From JADJPO01 sp046330955 (GTDB taxonomy: Bacteria; Actinomycetota; Actinomycetes; Actinomycetales; Kineosporiaceae), in contig JAXLRT010000014.1 of the NCBI GenBank assembly GCA_046330955.1, forward strand, positions 77,246 to 141,245: DNA of 64,000 nucleotides. The letters run 5' to 3'. The notes below the pieces were generated by a model. The model was not told where the DNA came from. It worked only from the letters and a program-made list of their open reading frames with translations, and searched no databases. How positions within the stretch are numbered: the stretch's first letter is position 1; each line of letters starts with the position of its first letter. Positions 8,144-15,809 of the stretch are shown piece after piece. The translations under genes were made by a program, and so were the position numbers.

Positions 8144-8204
8144 CCGGTCCCTACCAGTCGAGACCGGTCCCTACCCAGTCGAGACCGATCCCTACCGGTC
8201 GAGG
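8144..8204. repeat. Three tandem ~20-bp direct repeats
   Basis: Units ccggtccctaccagtcgaga (8144-8163), a 21-base variant (8164-8184) and a diverged unit (8185-8204) lie head to tail between two convergent genes. The last unit contains the stop codon of the alpha/beta hydrolase. The role is unknown. Confidence 0.75.
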
Positions 8205-9061
8205 AAGTCACTCACCAGGGTCACGAACTGTGGCGCACGCTCGATCATGGTCCAGTGGCCGCAGCCGCCGAAGACGTGCAACTCGACGTCCGGGATCAGG
8301 TTCATCATCGGGATCGAGGAGGTCGCCAGCGGGATCACCCGGTCGTCGCGGCCGTGGATCAACAGCGTCGGCTGGTTCAGGTTCTTCAACTCCTCGTGCG
8401 TGAGCGCCAGGTCGGTCAGCCAACGCTGCCGCGGCGCCGGGAACATGGCCTCCCACGAGGCGCGAATGGCCGGCACCGCACTCGCCTCGTAGCGCAGCTT
8501 GATCAGATCGCCAGTGATCAACCGCTCGTCATCGGTGAACAGCCGGACGATGCGCTCCATGTTCTCCAGCGACGGGGTGTAGCCCCACACGTCGTCGAGC
8601 CCCTCGGACAGCGGCATCTCGATGCCCACGCTGCCCATCGCCACCACGCGGCGCACCCGGTCGGGCACGGCCACGGCGAGCGAGAGCGCGATCGCCCCAC
8701 CCATCGAGTTGCCGACGACGTCCACCCGGTCCAGACCCAGCGCGTCCAGGACGGCGATGGCGTGCTCGGTCCAGGCGGCTCGCCCGAACTGACGGTCCTC
8801 ACCGGTGGCGGTTCCACCGAAGCCGAGCTGATCGGGAGCGACCACCCGTCGGGTGCGAGCGAACTCGGGGGCCACGACCCGCCAGTTGGCCGTGGCCGTC
8901 ACGCCGGGGCCCGAACCGTGGAGCAGCAGCAACGGCACCGCGGCGTCCGGGGCGGCGTGCGCCGAGGCCTCGGGCTCGCCGGTGTCGATCACCGCGGTGG
9001 CGACGCCGGCGATGTCGAGGGTCCGCGGGACCAGACGGCTGGGATCGATCGAGGACGGCAT
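8192..9061 (-). CDS. Alpha/beta hydrolase, meta-cleavage product hydrolase type
   Basis: 289 residues from ATG 9061. The frame is open upstream, but the added segment looks non-coding, and MPSSIDPSRL begins the recognisable fold. Visible are the oxyanion strand LLLHGSGPGVTATANWR, which is typical of 2-hydroxymuconate semialdehyde/HPD hydrolases (DmpD, XylF, BphD), the nucleophile elbow GNSMGG, the acid in HGRDDRVIP and the catalytic His in GGCGHWTMIE. It should cleave C-C bonds of ring-fission products or a related ester. Other catabolic-looking genes (amidohydrolase, CoA ligase) lie nearby, but no ring-cleavage dioxygenase is in the window, so the substrate is uncertain. Confidence 0.88.
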   Translation of the reverse strand: MPSSIDPSRLVPRTLDIAGVATAVIDTGEPEASAHAAPDAAVPLLLLHGSGPGVTATANWRVVAPEFARTRRVVAPDQLGFGGTATGEDRQFGRAAWTEHAIAVLDALGLDRVDVVGNSMGGAIALSLAVAVPDRVRRVVAMGSVGIEMPLSEGLDDVWGYTPSLENMERIVRLFTDDERLITGDLIKLRYEASAVPAIRASWEAMFPAPRQRWLTDLALTHEELKNLNQPTLLIHGRDDRVIPLATSSIPMMNLIPDVELHVFGGCGHWTMIERAPQFVTLVSDFLDR

Positions 9062-9215
9062 GCCCGGCACCCTAGGCGTGTTCCCCTCGGGGTTGGATGG
9101 TGCGTTCCGCAGGACAGATCGCAAAAGGTGCCGCCCCTGAACAGCGCACGAAGCGCAGCTGAACCCGGACCTTTGGTCCTTCAGGGCCAGAGTGCGACGC
9201 ACGACACAATGAGGC

Positions 9216-9464
9216 ATGTCGCTGCTTGCCGAGTCCCCGGGTGCGATGCAGCCCGAAGAGGTTCCGCCGACGCGGAGCCTGCCCCGTCCACAGGTGATGG
9301 ACTACCCCCACATCGCCCGCTGTGGCACGTGTCAGGACTATCTGAACGACGCTCCGTCCCATCTCGCACCGTGGACCGTCGTCGGTGCGGCACTCACGTA
9401 TCACGACAGCGGCCACCGCCGGGATCCGCTGACCCGCGACGATCACCAGTTCAGCTGGATCTGA
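9216..9464 (+). CDS. Small hypothetical protein with a CxxC motif
   Basis: 82 codons from ATG 9216 to a TGA just before the amidohydrolase leader. It contains HIARCGTCQDYLNDAP and ends DDHQFSWI. Codon third positions are less GC-biased than in neighbours, and no ribosome-binding site is obvious upstream (it could be leaderless). I do not recognise a family. It is listed because nothing else explains the 430 bases between the hydrolase start and the next gene; it could be spurious. Confidence 0.4.
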   Translation: MSLLAESPGAMQPEEVPPTRSLPRPQVMDYPHIARCGTCQDYLNDAPSHLAPWTVVGAALTYHDSGHRRDPLTRDDHQFSWI

Positions 9465-9647
9465 TCGCCGCTCGACCCTCCGGCGCGACTGCTCGACGTC
9501 CCGACCACGCAAGCCCTCGGCCCCGCAACGCAGCGACAACGTTGTACGCCGATCGGGACCACATCCAGGACCCGGCACGCCCCCTCCCGGCGCAGGCCTC
9601 GGTGGTGAACACTTCCCACTAGCGTCACCCTGCTCGGAGGAGGAACC

Positions 9648-10550
9648 ATGCCGCTGATCGATGCCCGCGTCCGGCTGCCGCAGGATCGCCGGCCCGATGC
9701 GACGTACACCATGACCGGCCGCGCCGCGGAGTCCTACGACCGGGTGCTGAACCTGACCGACAAGATGAACGCCGGCACCCTGGCAGCCCTGCTCGAGGCC
9801 CTGGACGCCGCGGGCGTGCGGCAGGCGGTGATGCACGCCGAGAGCGAGGGTGGCGAGAGCGCCGACGCCCTGAACGCGGCGCTCGTCGAGGTGATCGACG
9901 AGTACCCGGACCGGTTCGTCGGCGTCGGTACCGTCGATCTGCACGAGCTGCGCCCGCGACGTGCCTGCGCCCAGGTCGAGGCTGCCGCCAGGGTCGGGTT
10001 GCGCGGCGTCTGCCTGGAGCCGGCCTTCTTCTCCCGGGACATCGACGATCGGCTGCTCTACCCGATCTACGCCCGTGCCGAGGAGCTCGGCCTGATCGTG
10101 GCGGTGCACACCGGCATCAACTACGCCCGTACCCATCCGATCCGGCACGAACGGCCCGAGATGCTCGACCAGGTCGCGGTCGACTTCCCCGACCTCCGCC
10201 TGATCGCCGCGCATGCCGGGTGGCCGTGGGCGACCGAGTTCGCGGCCGTGGCGCGCCGCCACCCGACGGTCTACCTGGAGTTCGGTGGCCTGGCCCCCAA
10301 GTACGTCGCGCGAGCGGGCACCGGCTGGGACGTGGTCTTCACGATGATGCCCAACCTGCTGCGCTCGCAGGTGCTCTACGCCACCGATTGGCCGGTGATC
10401 GACCCGGTGCGCGCGCTGGCCGAATGGCGGGATGCGGGGTTGGACGCCGCCACCCTGGACGCGCTGCTGGGCGCGAATGCCGCCGAGCTGTTCGGTCTCG
10501 ATCGCCCCACTCTCGGGCTGGACCTCGACAGCTGGTTGGGCCACGCGTGA
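9648..10550 (+). CDS. Amidohydrolase-family (TIM-barrel) metal-dependent hydrolase/decarboxylase
   Basis: 300 residues of the amidohydrolase-2 type (ACMSD/LigW superfamily): LIDARVRLP at the N-terminus in place of the usual HxH, VGVGTVDLHE, GLRGVCLEP, LIVAVHTGINYART (metal His), LIAAHAGWPW (metal His) and LYATDWPVID (metal Asp). The first metal-binding HxH of the superfamily is replaced by DAR, as happens in some subgroups, so metal use may be altered. A strong ribosome-binding site (ggaggagg) sets ATG 9648. Its stop overlaps the CoA-ligase GTG (GTGA). Together they suggest hydrolysis or decarboxylation of an aromatic or cyclic acid coupled to CoA activation; the substrate is unknown. Confidence 0.82.
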   Translation: MPLIDARVRLPQDRRPDATYTMTGRAAESYDRVLNLTDKMNAGTLAALLEALDAAGVRQAVMHAESEGGESADALNAALVEVIDEYPDRFVGVGTVDLHELRPRRACAQVEAAARVGLRGVCLEPAFFSRDIDDRLLYPIYARAEELGLIVAVHTGINYARTHPIRHERPEMLDQVAVDFPDLRLIAAHAGWPWATEFAAVARRHPTVYLEFGGLAPKYVARAGTGWDVVFTMMPNLLRSQVLYATDWPVIDPVRALAEWRDAGLDAATLDALLGANAAELFGLDRPTLGLDLDSWLGHA

Positions 10551-12145
10551 TCGCTGCCGAACTGGCCCGGCGGGCCGCCGATCCGGCATGCGCCGAGCGG
10601 GACTTCCTGCGGATCCGGCAGGGCACGACGACCGGATCGGTGCCCACCGGATCGGTGCCCACCGCCTCGGTGGTCTTCGAGCCGGTGACCTATCGCGAGG
10701 CCGAACGGCGCGCCGCGGCCCTGGCTGCCGGGCTGCAGCGACTCGGCGTCCGCCGCGACGAGCCGGTGGTCGCCCTGATGGGCAACAGCGTCGAGCTGGT
10801 GCTGCTGTGGTTGGCCGTGGCCCGCCTCGGCGCGGTGCACGTGCCGGTGAACCCGGCCCTGATCGGCGACGGGCTGGCGCACGCGTTCCGTCTCACCCGG
10901 GCGCGCATCGCCGTGGTGGACGACGCCCTGGCGCCCCAGCTGGACGCCGTCCGGGACCGGTTGCCCGACCTGCAGCGCGTGGTGCGGGTGCCGTCGTCCG
11001 AGTTCGACGAGCTCGCCGACACGACAGGTGCGGCGGCACCGGCGATCGTCGAGGTCGACCCGGTGCAGCCGGCCGTCATGTTGTTCACCTCGGGCACCAC
11101 CGGGGTCTCCAAGGCCTGCGTGCTCAGCCACACCTACGTGCTGCGCCAGGGCCAGCTGCACGCCCAGGCCCTGGCGCTGACCACGGACGACGTGCTCTAC
11201 ACCCCGTTCCCGTTGTTCCACATCGACGCCGCCACGTTGACCGTCGTGGCCGCCCTGAGTGTCGGGGGCACGGCGGCGATCGCCCCGCGGTACAGCACGT
11301 CGCGCTTCTGGGACGACGTGCGCGCCGTCGATGCCTCGGTGATCAGTTTCATGGGGGCGACGCTGACCATGCTGTGGCAGGCCCCCGCCGATCCGCGCGA
11401 TCGGGACCATCGGGTGCGCCTGGCCTGGGGCGTGCCGATGCCCGCGTGGCAGGCCGGATTCGCGGCCCGCTTCGGCATCCCGCTGTACGAGGTGTACGGC
11501 CTGACCGATGCCGGCGTCCCGGTCTACGACCCGCTGGACGCGCCACACCGCGGCGGGTTCGCCGGACGCGTGCTGGACGCCTACGAGGTGGCGATCGCCG
11601 ACCCCGCGGGCCGGTTGCTGCCGCCCGGTGAGGTCGGCGAGATCCTGGTGCGCGGGCGCGAGCCCGGCCTGGTGATGAACGGCTACTTCGCGATGCCGGA
11701 GGCGACCGAGCGGGCCATCCGCCACGGCTGGGTGCACACGGGCGACCTCGGCAAGCTGTCGGACGACGGCTGGCTGGCCTTCCTGGGCCGCTCGGGTGAG
11801 GTGATCCGGCGGCGCGGCGAGAACATCTCGGCACTCGACATCGAGGCCGCCCTGCAGGCCCACCCCGACGTGGTCGAGGTGGCCGCCATCGGGGTGCCGA
11901 GCGAGTGGAGCGAGGAGGAGGTGATGGTCTTTGTCGTCCGGCGCCCGGGTTCGCGGCTGGACGGCGCCGCGCTGACCGCCTGGCTGGCCGAACGCCTGGC
12001 CGGACACATGATCCCGCGGTTCGTCGAGTTCCTCGACACGCTGCCCCGCACCCCCACCGAGAAGATCGCGAAGGGGCGCCTGCGCGAGCGGGGCCGCAGC
12101 GAGGACACCTGGGACCGTGAGTCGATGACCCGGCTCAGTCGATGA
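10547..12145 (+). CDS. Acyl-CoA synthetase (AMP-binding, CaiC-like)
   Basis: 532 residues from GTG 10547, which overlaps the amidohydrolase stop; the longer open frame upstream is a shadow of that gene. Adenylation motifs are complete: the P-loop LFTSGTTGVSKACVLSH, YEVYGLTDAG, HTGDLG, GRSGEVIRRRGENIS and the C-terminal lysine PRTPTEKIAKGRLRE. GENIS and the overall layout resemble crotonobetaine/carnitine- or benzoate-type CoA ligases. It activates a carboxylate as acyl-AMP and then as CoA thioester in the cytoplasm. It converges with and overlaps by 11 bases the dehydratase gene. Confidence 0.9.
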   Translation: MIAAELARRAADPACAERDFLRIRQGTTTGSVPTGSVPTASVVFEPVTYREAERRAAALAAGLQRLGVRRDEPVVALMGNSVELVLLWLAVARLGAVHVPVNPALIGDGLAHAFRLTRARIAVVDDALAPQLDAVRDRLPDLQRVVRVPSSEFDELADTTGAAAPAIVEVDPVQPAVMLFTSGTTGVSKACVLSHTYVLRQGQLHAQALALTTDDVLYTPFPLFHIDAATLTVVAALSVGGTAAIAPRYSTSRFWDDVRAVDASVISFMGATLTMLWQAPADPRDRDHRVRLAWGVPMPAWQAGFAARFGIPLYEVYGLTDAGVPVYDPLDAPHRGGFAGRVLDAYEVAIADPAGRLLPPGEVGEILVRGREPGLVMNGYFAMPEATERAIRHGWVHTGDLGKLSDDGWLAFLGRSGEVIRRRGENISALDIEAALQAHPDVVEVAAIGVPSEWSEEEVMVFVVRRPGSRLDGAALTAWLAERLAGHMIPRFVEFLDTLPRTPTEKIAKGRLRERGRSEDTWDRESMTRLSR

Positions 12146-13079
12146 TGGTCGCCGGATCGGCGTTCGAGCCGCAGACCACGACCACCACGCGCTCACCGGG
12201 CGCCGGCCGGTAGGCGCCGGTGCGGATCGCGGCCAGCGCGGCGGCACCGCCGGGTTCGACGATCAACCGCATCGACTCCCACAGCTCGCGCTGCGCCGCG
12301 CGGATCGCGTCGTCCGAGACCGTCACCGCCTCGTCGACGAAACCCCGGACGACGCCCCACGGCACCGCACCGATCCGCCGGGCGCCCAGGGAGTCCGCCG
12401 CCAGACCACTCACCTCGACGTCCACCGGCTGCCCGGCGCGCAGGGCAGCCCCCAGGCAGTCGGTCGAGGTCGGCTCGACGGCCACGATGCGCACCCGGTC
12501 GCGCAGCCAGGCCGCCTGGCCCGCGATGAACCCGCCCCCGCCGGCGGCCACCACGAGGGTGTCGTAGCCGCCCACCTGCTCGTCGAGTTCGCGGGCCATG
12601 GTGCCCTGCCCGGCCACGGTGTCGACGTGGTCGAAGGCGTGCACCAGCAGGGCGCCGCTGTCGCGTTGCCGGGCGTCGGCGGCGGCCTGGGCCTCGTTGT
12701 AGTACCCCTCGACGGTGTGCACCGTGGCGCCGAATGCCCTGATGCGCTGCCGTTTCAGCTCGGGCGAGGTCGAGGGCACGAACACCTCGACGGTGATGCC
12801 GAGCGCGCGGCCGACGTAGGCGAGCGCGGCGCCGTGGTTGCCACCGCTGGCGGTGACCACCCCGGCCGCCGGCAGGGTGCCGCGGTCGCGGGCCAGCAGC
12901 ACCCGGTTGGCAGCGCCCCGCGGTTTGAACGAGCCGGCATGTTGCAGCAGCTCCAGCTTGAGGATCAGCCCGCCGTCCTCGATCACCGGTGTGCGGCGGA
13001 CCAATGAGCCGATGCGGGCCGCCGCGGCCGCGACGTCGTCCGGGGTGACGGGGCAGTCGGCGATCGGCGCATCGGTCAT
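12135..13079 (-). CDS. Threonine/serine dehydratase-like PLP enzyme
   Basis: 314 residues from ATG 13079; the open frame continues upstream into the aldolase gene, but MTDAPIADCPVTPDD starts the fold. This is a fold-type II PLP enzyme: SFKPRGAANR carries the Schiff-base lysine, ASGGNHGAALA binds PLP phosphate, and the Gly-rich loop AAGGGGFIAG and CGSNAD close the site. It fits the catabolic threonine ammonia-lyase/serine dehydratase group without an ACT regulatory domain. It would deaminate Thr or Ser, or a related hydroxy amino acid, to a 2-oxo acid. It lies 34 bases after the aldolase gene on the same strand and is probably co-transcribed with it and trpS. Confidence 0.87.
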   Translation of the reverse strand: MTDAPIADCPVTPDDVAAAAARIGSLVRRTPVIEDGGLILKLELLQHAGSFKPRGAANRVLLARDRGTLPAAGVVTASGGNHGAALAYVGRALGITVEVFVPSTSPELKRQRIRAFGATVHTVEGYYNEAQAAADARQRDSGALLVHAFDHVDTVAGQGTMARELDEQVGGYDTLVVAAGGGGFIAGQAAWLRDRVRIVAVEPTSTDCLGAALRAGQPVDVEVSGLAADSLGARRIGAVPWGVVRGFVDEAVTVSDDAIRAAQRELWESMRLIVEPGGAAALAAIRTGAYRPAPGERVVVVVCGSNADPATIID

Positions 13080-13113
13080 CGGGCCATGATGCCCGCTGCC
13101 GGTCGCCGCCAGG

Positions 13114-13788
13114 TCAGGTGAACTGCGCCCGCCAGTAGCCGGCGATGTGATCGACCTCCTCGGCGGGCAGCTCGTGCACCTCACCGAGGGCGCGCAGCGC
13201 CAGGTACACCTCGCAGGCGCCCTCGACCACGGCCGCGGTGCGGAAGGCGTGAGGCAGGTCGGCGCCGTAGGCCAGCAGGCCGTGGTAGCGCAGGAAGGTC
13301 GCCCCTCGATCGCGCAGCGCGGGGCGCACCGCCTCGACCAGGGCCGTCGTGCCGGGCCGGGCATACGGCGAGGTGAGCACGTCCCCGCCGGTGGCCTCGC
13401 ACAGCCCGGTCAGGATCGGCGGCAGCCGCCAGCCGAGGTTGGCCATGGTCATCACGGCCTTGCCGTGGGTGTGCACCACGGCGCCGATCTCCGGACGCGC
13501 GTAGAGCCCGGCGTGCAACGGCCACTCGGACGTCGGGGCGCGGCGGCCGTGCACCACGTCGCCGACCACGCCTGACTCGCCGGGCGCCACGTCCAGGCCG
13601 ACGATCGGGACGTCGTCCGGGGTGATCAGGTCGTACTCCATCGCCGTGGGCGTGACCGCGACCAGGTGGGGGCTGCCCGGCACCCGGCAGCTGAGGTTGC
13701 CGGCGGTGGAGTACACCAGGCGCTCGGCCTGCAGCTTGCGCGCGAAGGTGATCACCAGCTCGCGCGCCGCCGACCAGTGCTCGTTCAC
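13114..13788 (-). CDS. Class II aldolase/adducin-family protein
   Basis: 224 residues. Motifs are YSTAGNLSCRVPG (phosphate-binding), the SSEWPLH-like TSEWPLHAGLYARP, VVHTHGKAVMTMA (zinc His pair HxH) and LRYHGLLAYGADLPHAF (third His). The set matches L-fuculose-1-phosphate or L-ribulose-5-phosphate aldolase/epimerase-type enzymes. It starts at GTG 13788, 4 bases after the trpS stop, so translation is probably coupled. The following gene, a Thr/Ser dehydratase, suggests aldol cleavage followed by deamination or carbon-skeleton salvage, but the physiological substrate cannot be inferred. Confidence 0.87.
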   Translation of the reverse strand: MNEHWSAARELVITFARKLQAERLVYSTAGNLSCRVPGSPHLVAVTPTAMEYDLITPDDVPIVGLDVAPGESGVVGDVVHGRRAPTSEWPLHAGLYARPEIGAVVHTHGKAVMTMANLGWRLPPILTGLCEATGGDVLTSPYARPGTTALVEAVRPALRDRGATFLRYHGLLAYGADLPHAFRTAAVVEGACEVYLALRALGEVHELPAEEVDHIAGYWRAQFT

Positions 13789-13792
13789 CGGG

Positions 13793-14848
13793 TCAGTAGA
13801 TCATCCCCATCGCCTGGTGGACCTGCCTCGATGTGCGCTCGGCGACGGCGCGAGCGGCGACGTTACCGGCTCGCAGCACCTGCAGCAGGTGGCCGGGGTC
13901 GGCGGCCAGCGCCGTCCGCCGCTGCCTCAGGTCGCGCAGTCCCTCGTTGACGGCCTCGATGACCACCGCCTTCAACGCCGCCGCTCCCTGCCCGTCCAGG
14001 TCGGCGGCGAGCTGCTGCGGCGGTGTGCCGGTGAACGCCGAGGCGATGTCGATCAGGTTGGCCACGGCGGGACGGCGCTCCGGCTCGTAGGTGATCCGGC
14101 GCTCGGCATCGGTGCGGGCCGCACGGATCAAAGCGGCGGTCTCGTCGGCGCTCGCCCGCAACTCGATGGCGTTGCCGCGGCTCTTGGACATCTTCTGCCC
14201 GTCGAGGCCGAGGATCAGCGGCTGAGCGGTCAGCAGGGCCACCGGCTCGCGGAAGACCGTGGCGCCCCCGGCGAAGCGCCGGTTGAACCGGCGGGCGATC
14301 ACCCGCGCCTGCTCCACGTGGGGCAACTGATCGCGCCCCACCGGGACGACGTCCGCGTGGCAGAACAGGATGTCGGCGGCCTGGTGCACCGGATAGGTCA
14401 GCAGCAGGCCCGAGACCGGCCGGCCGCTGACCGCGGACTCCTCCTTCACGGTCGGGTTGCGCTCGAGCTCGGACCGGGTGACCAGGGCCAGGAACGGCAG
14501 CATCAGCTGGTTCAGCTCCGGCACGGCCGAGTGGGCGAAGATCGTCGAGCGGGCCGGGTCGAGGCCCGCGGCGAGGTAGTCCGTCAGCAGCGAGAGCACG
14601 TGCTCGTGCACCGCCCCGACGCCCTCGCGGTCGGTGATCACCTGATAGTCGGCGATCACGACGAAGGATTCGACCCCCGCGTCCTGCAGGGCGACCCGGT
14701 TGCGCAGGCTCGCCAGGTAGTGGCCGATGTGCAAATGGCCGGTGGGACGGTCACCGGTGAGCATCCGGTGGCGGTCCGGAGCGTCGTGGATGGACGTCTG
14801 CAACGCCTGGCTGCGCTGCCTCGAGGCGGTGACGGTGTCGGTACTCAT
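13793..14848 (-). CDS. trpS: Tryptophan--tRNA ligase
   Basis: 351 residues from ATG 14848 (MSTDTVTASRQ). The class I synthetase signatures are GHLHIGHYLA (HIGH) and GQKMSKSRGN (KMSKS). TrpRS-specific stretches include TGDRPTGHLH, ADYQVITDR, NPTVKEE, YPVHQAADIL and VVPVGRDQ. It charges tRNA-Trp in the cytoplasm. The frame stays open a further 119 codons upstream, but without homology or a ribosome-binding site. It is the first gene of a likely three-gene transcript with the aldolase and dehydratase. It could be the only or a second TrpRS of the organism. Confidence 0.95.
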   Translation of the reverse strand: MSTDTVTASRQRSQALQTSIHDAPDRHRMLTGDRPTGHLHIGHYLASLRNRVALQDAGVESFVVIADYQVITDREGVGAVHEHVLSLLTDYLAAGLDPARSTIFAHSAVPELNQLMLPFLALVTRSELERNPTVKEESAVSGRPVSGLLLTYPVHQAADILFCHADVVPVGRDQLPHVEQARVIARRFNRRFAGGATVFREPVALLTAQPLILGLDGQKMSKSRGNAIELRASADETAALIRAARTDAERRITYEPERRPAVANLIDIASAFTGTPPQQLAADLDGQGAAALKAVVIEAVNEGLRDLRQRRTALAADPGHLLQVLRAGNVAARAVAERTSRQVHQAMGMIY

Positions 14849-15115
14849 GGGACGGACCTCTCGGGTTCGGCCCCCTGAGCCGGCCACGCGTCGTCCCGTA
14901 CCTCGCAGCACGACGAACACCGCCCAGGGGGCGGCGTCGATGTCGTGGGTGCGTGAGGAATCGCGGCCGCCTACTCGGACGGCCACCACCACTGGGCTCG
15001 GCGATCGATCACCAGCCCAGCGTAACCGGGCGCTGACCGGTACGCACCGCGGGCGGAGCGGTGTGATGTGGCTATAGTCAAAGTACGGAATATGGCTACA
15101 CCGTGGAGGGCAAGG
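14849..15115. other. Divergent intergenic region trpS / toxin-antitoxin
   Basis: 267 bases with no gene I can support. On the right, a candidate -10 (tatagt, 15073-15078) and the direct repeat tggcta (15069-15074 and 15093-15098) precede the antitoxin and may be its promoter/operator. A short ccgccc-agg-gggcgg hairpin lies near 14925. No Trp-codon leader peptide was found for trpS. Confidence 0.4.
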
Positions 15116-15370
15116 ATGGAGATCGGCATTCGCGAACTCCGCGATGCGCTGAGCCGTCATCTGGCCGAGGTGCGTGCCGGGCGGACCGTCACCATCACCG
15201 ACCACGGTCGTCCCATCGCGCGCATCATTCCCATCCAGCGTCCGACTCGCTTGGAGCAGTTGCGGGCCGAGGGCCGGGTGGTTCCCGGGCGTCGTCGCAA
15301 GCAGCCGGTACCCGAGCCGATCGCCACGGCAGGAACCGTGTCGGACCTCATCGACGACCAGCGTCAGTGA
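15116..15370 (+). CDS. Phd/YefM-type antitoxin of a VapBC-like pair
   Basis: 84 residues: MEIGIRELRDALSRHLAEV, AGRTVTITDHGRPIARIIP and a basic C-terminus. This is the Phd/YefM fold: helix-strand DNA-binding/dimerisation at the N-terminus and a flexible toxin-binding tail (PVPEPIATAGTVSDLIDD). The ATG at 15116 is preferred over an upstream in-frame ATG (15068) because of the ggaggg ribosome-binding site and the family start. Its TGA overlaps the toxin GTG (GTGA), the usual coupling in toxin-antitoxin operons. It should bind and inactivate the PIN toxin and autorepress the promoter. Confidence 0.9.
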   Translation: MEIGIRELRDALSRHLAEVRAGRTVTITDHGRPIARIIPIQRPTRLEQLRAEGRVVPGRRRKQPVPEPIATAGTVSDLIDDQRQ

Positions 15371-15795
15371 TCGTCTACCTCGACACCTCGGCTCTCATCC
15401 CGCTGCTCGTGGCCGAACCGGCCAGCCCCCGGTGCCGCCGGGTCTGGGACGACGCCGACGCCGTCGCGGCGACTCGGCTGCTCTACGTCGAAGCGGCCGC
15501 GGCCCTGGCTCAGGCACTCCGCTTGGACCGCCTCGATACCGATCAGCACCGGCGCTGTCTGGAGCTCCTGGACCATCTCTGGCCGCAATGCGCCATCGTC
15601 GAGCTGGACGCCGAGTTGTGCTCGAGCGCGGTGCGGTTGGCTCACGACCATGCTCTGCGTGGGTACGACGCTGTGCATTGCGCCGCCGCTCTCGCCCTGA
15701 ACGACGCCGAGCTCGTCGCCGCGACCGGCGACCGTCGGCTGCTGGCCGCGTGGCACGACGAGGGCGTCACGACGTTCGACATCCACCAGGCCTGA
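15367..15795 (+). CDS. PIN-domain toxin (VapC-like ribonuclease)
   Basis: 142 residues from GTG 15367. The acidic PIN residues are in place: IVYLDTSALIP (Asp), LLYVEAAAALAQ (Glu), GYDAVHCAAAL (Asp) and LVAATGDRRLL (Asp). It should be a Mg2+-dependent ribonuclease kept silent by the antitoxin encoded directly upstream with overlapping codons. The C-terminus VTTFDIHQA is typical. The target RNA is unknown. The following ltrA gene begins 15 bases downstream, so read-through is possible. Confidence 0.92.
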   Translation: MIVYLDTSALIPLLVAEPASPRCRRVWDDADAVAATRLLYVEAAAALAQALRLDRLDTDQHRRCLELLDHLWPQCAIVELDAELCSSAVRLAHDHALRGYDAVHCAAALALNDAELVAATGDRRLLAAWHDEGVTTFDIHQA

Positions 15796-15809
15796 CCAGG
15801 GAGGGCACC

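Noticed and set aside
9072..10589. 505-codon minus-strand frame
   Set aside because: Antisense to the amidohydrolase, His/Gln/Gly-rich, no recognisable domain.
14849..15205. N-terminal extension or Trp-attenuator leader of trpS
   Set aside because: The extension lacks TrpRS homology, and no Trp-codon cluster or paired terminator/antiterminator was found.
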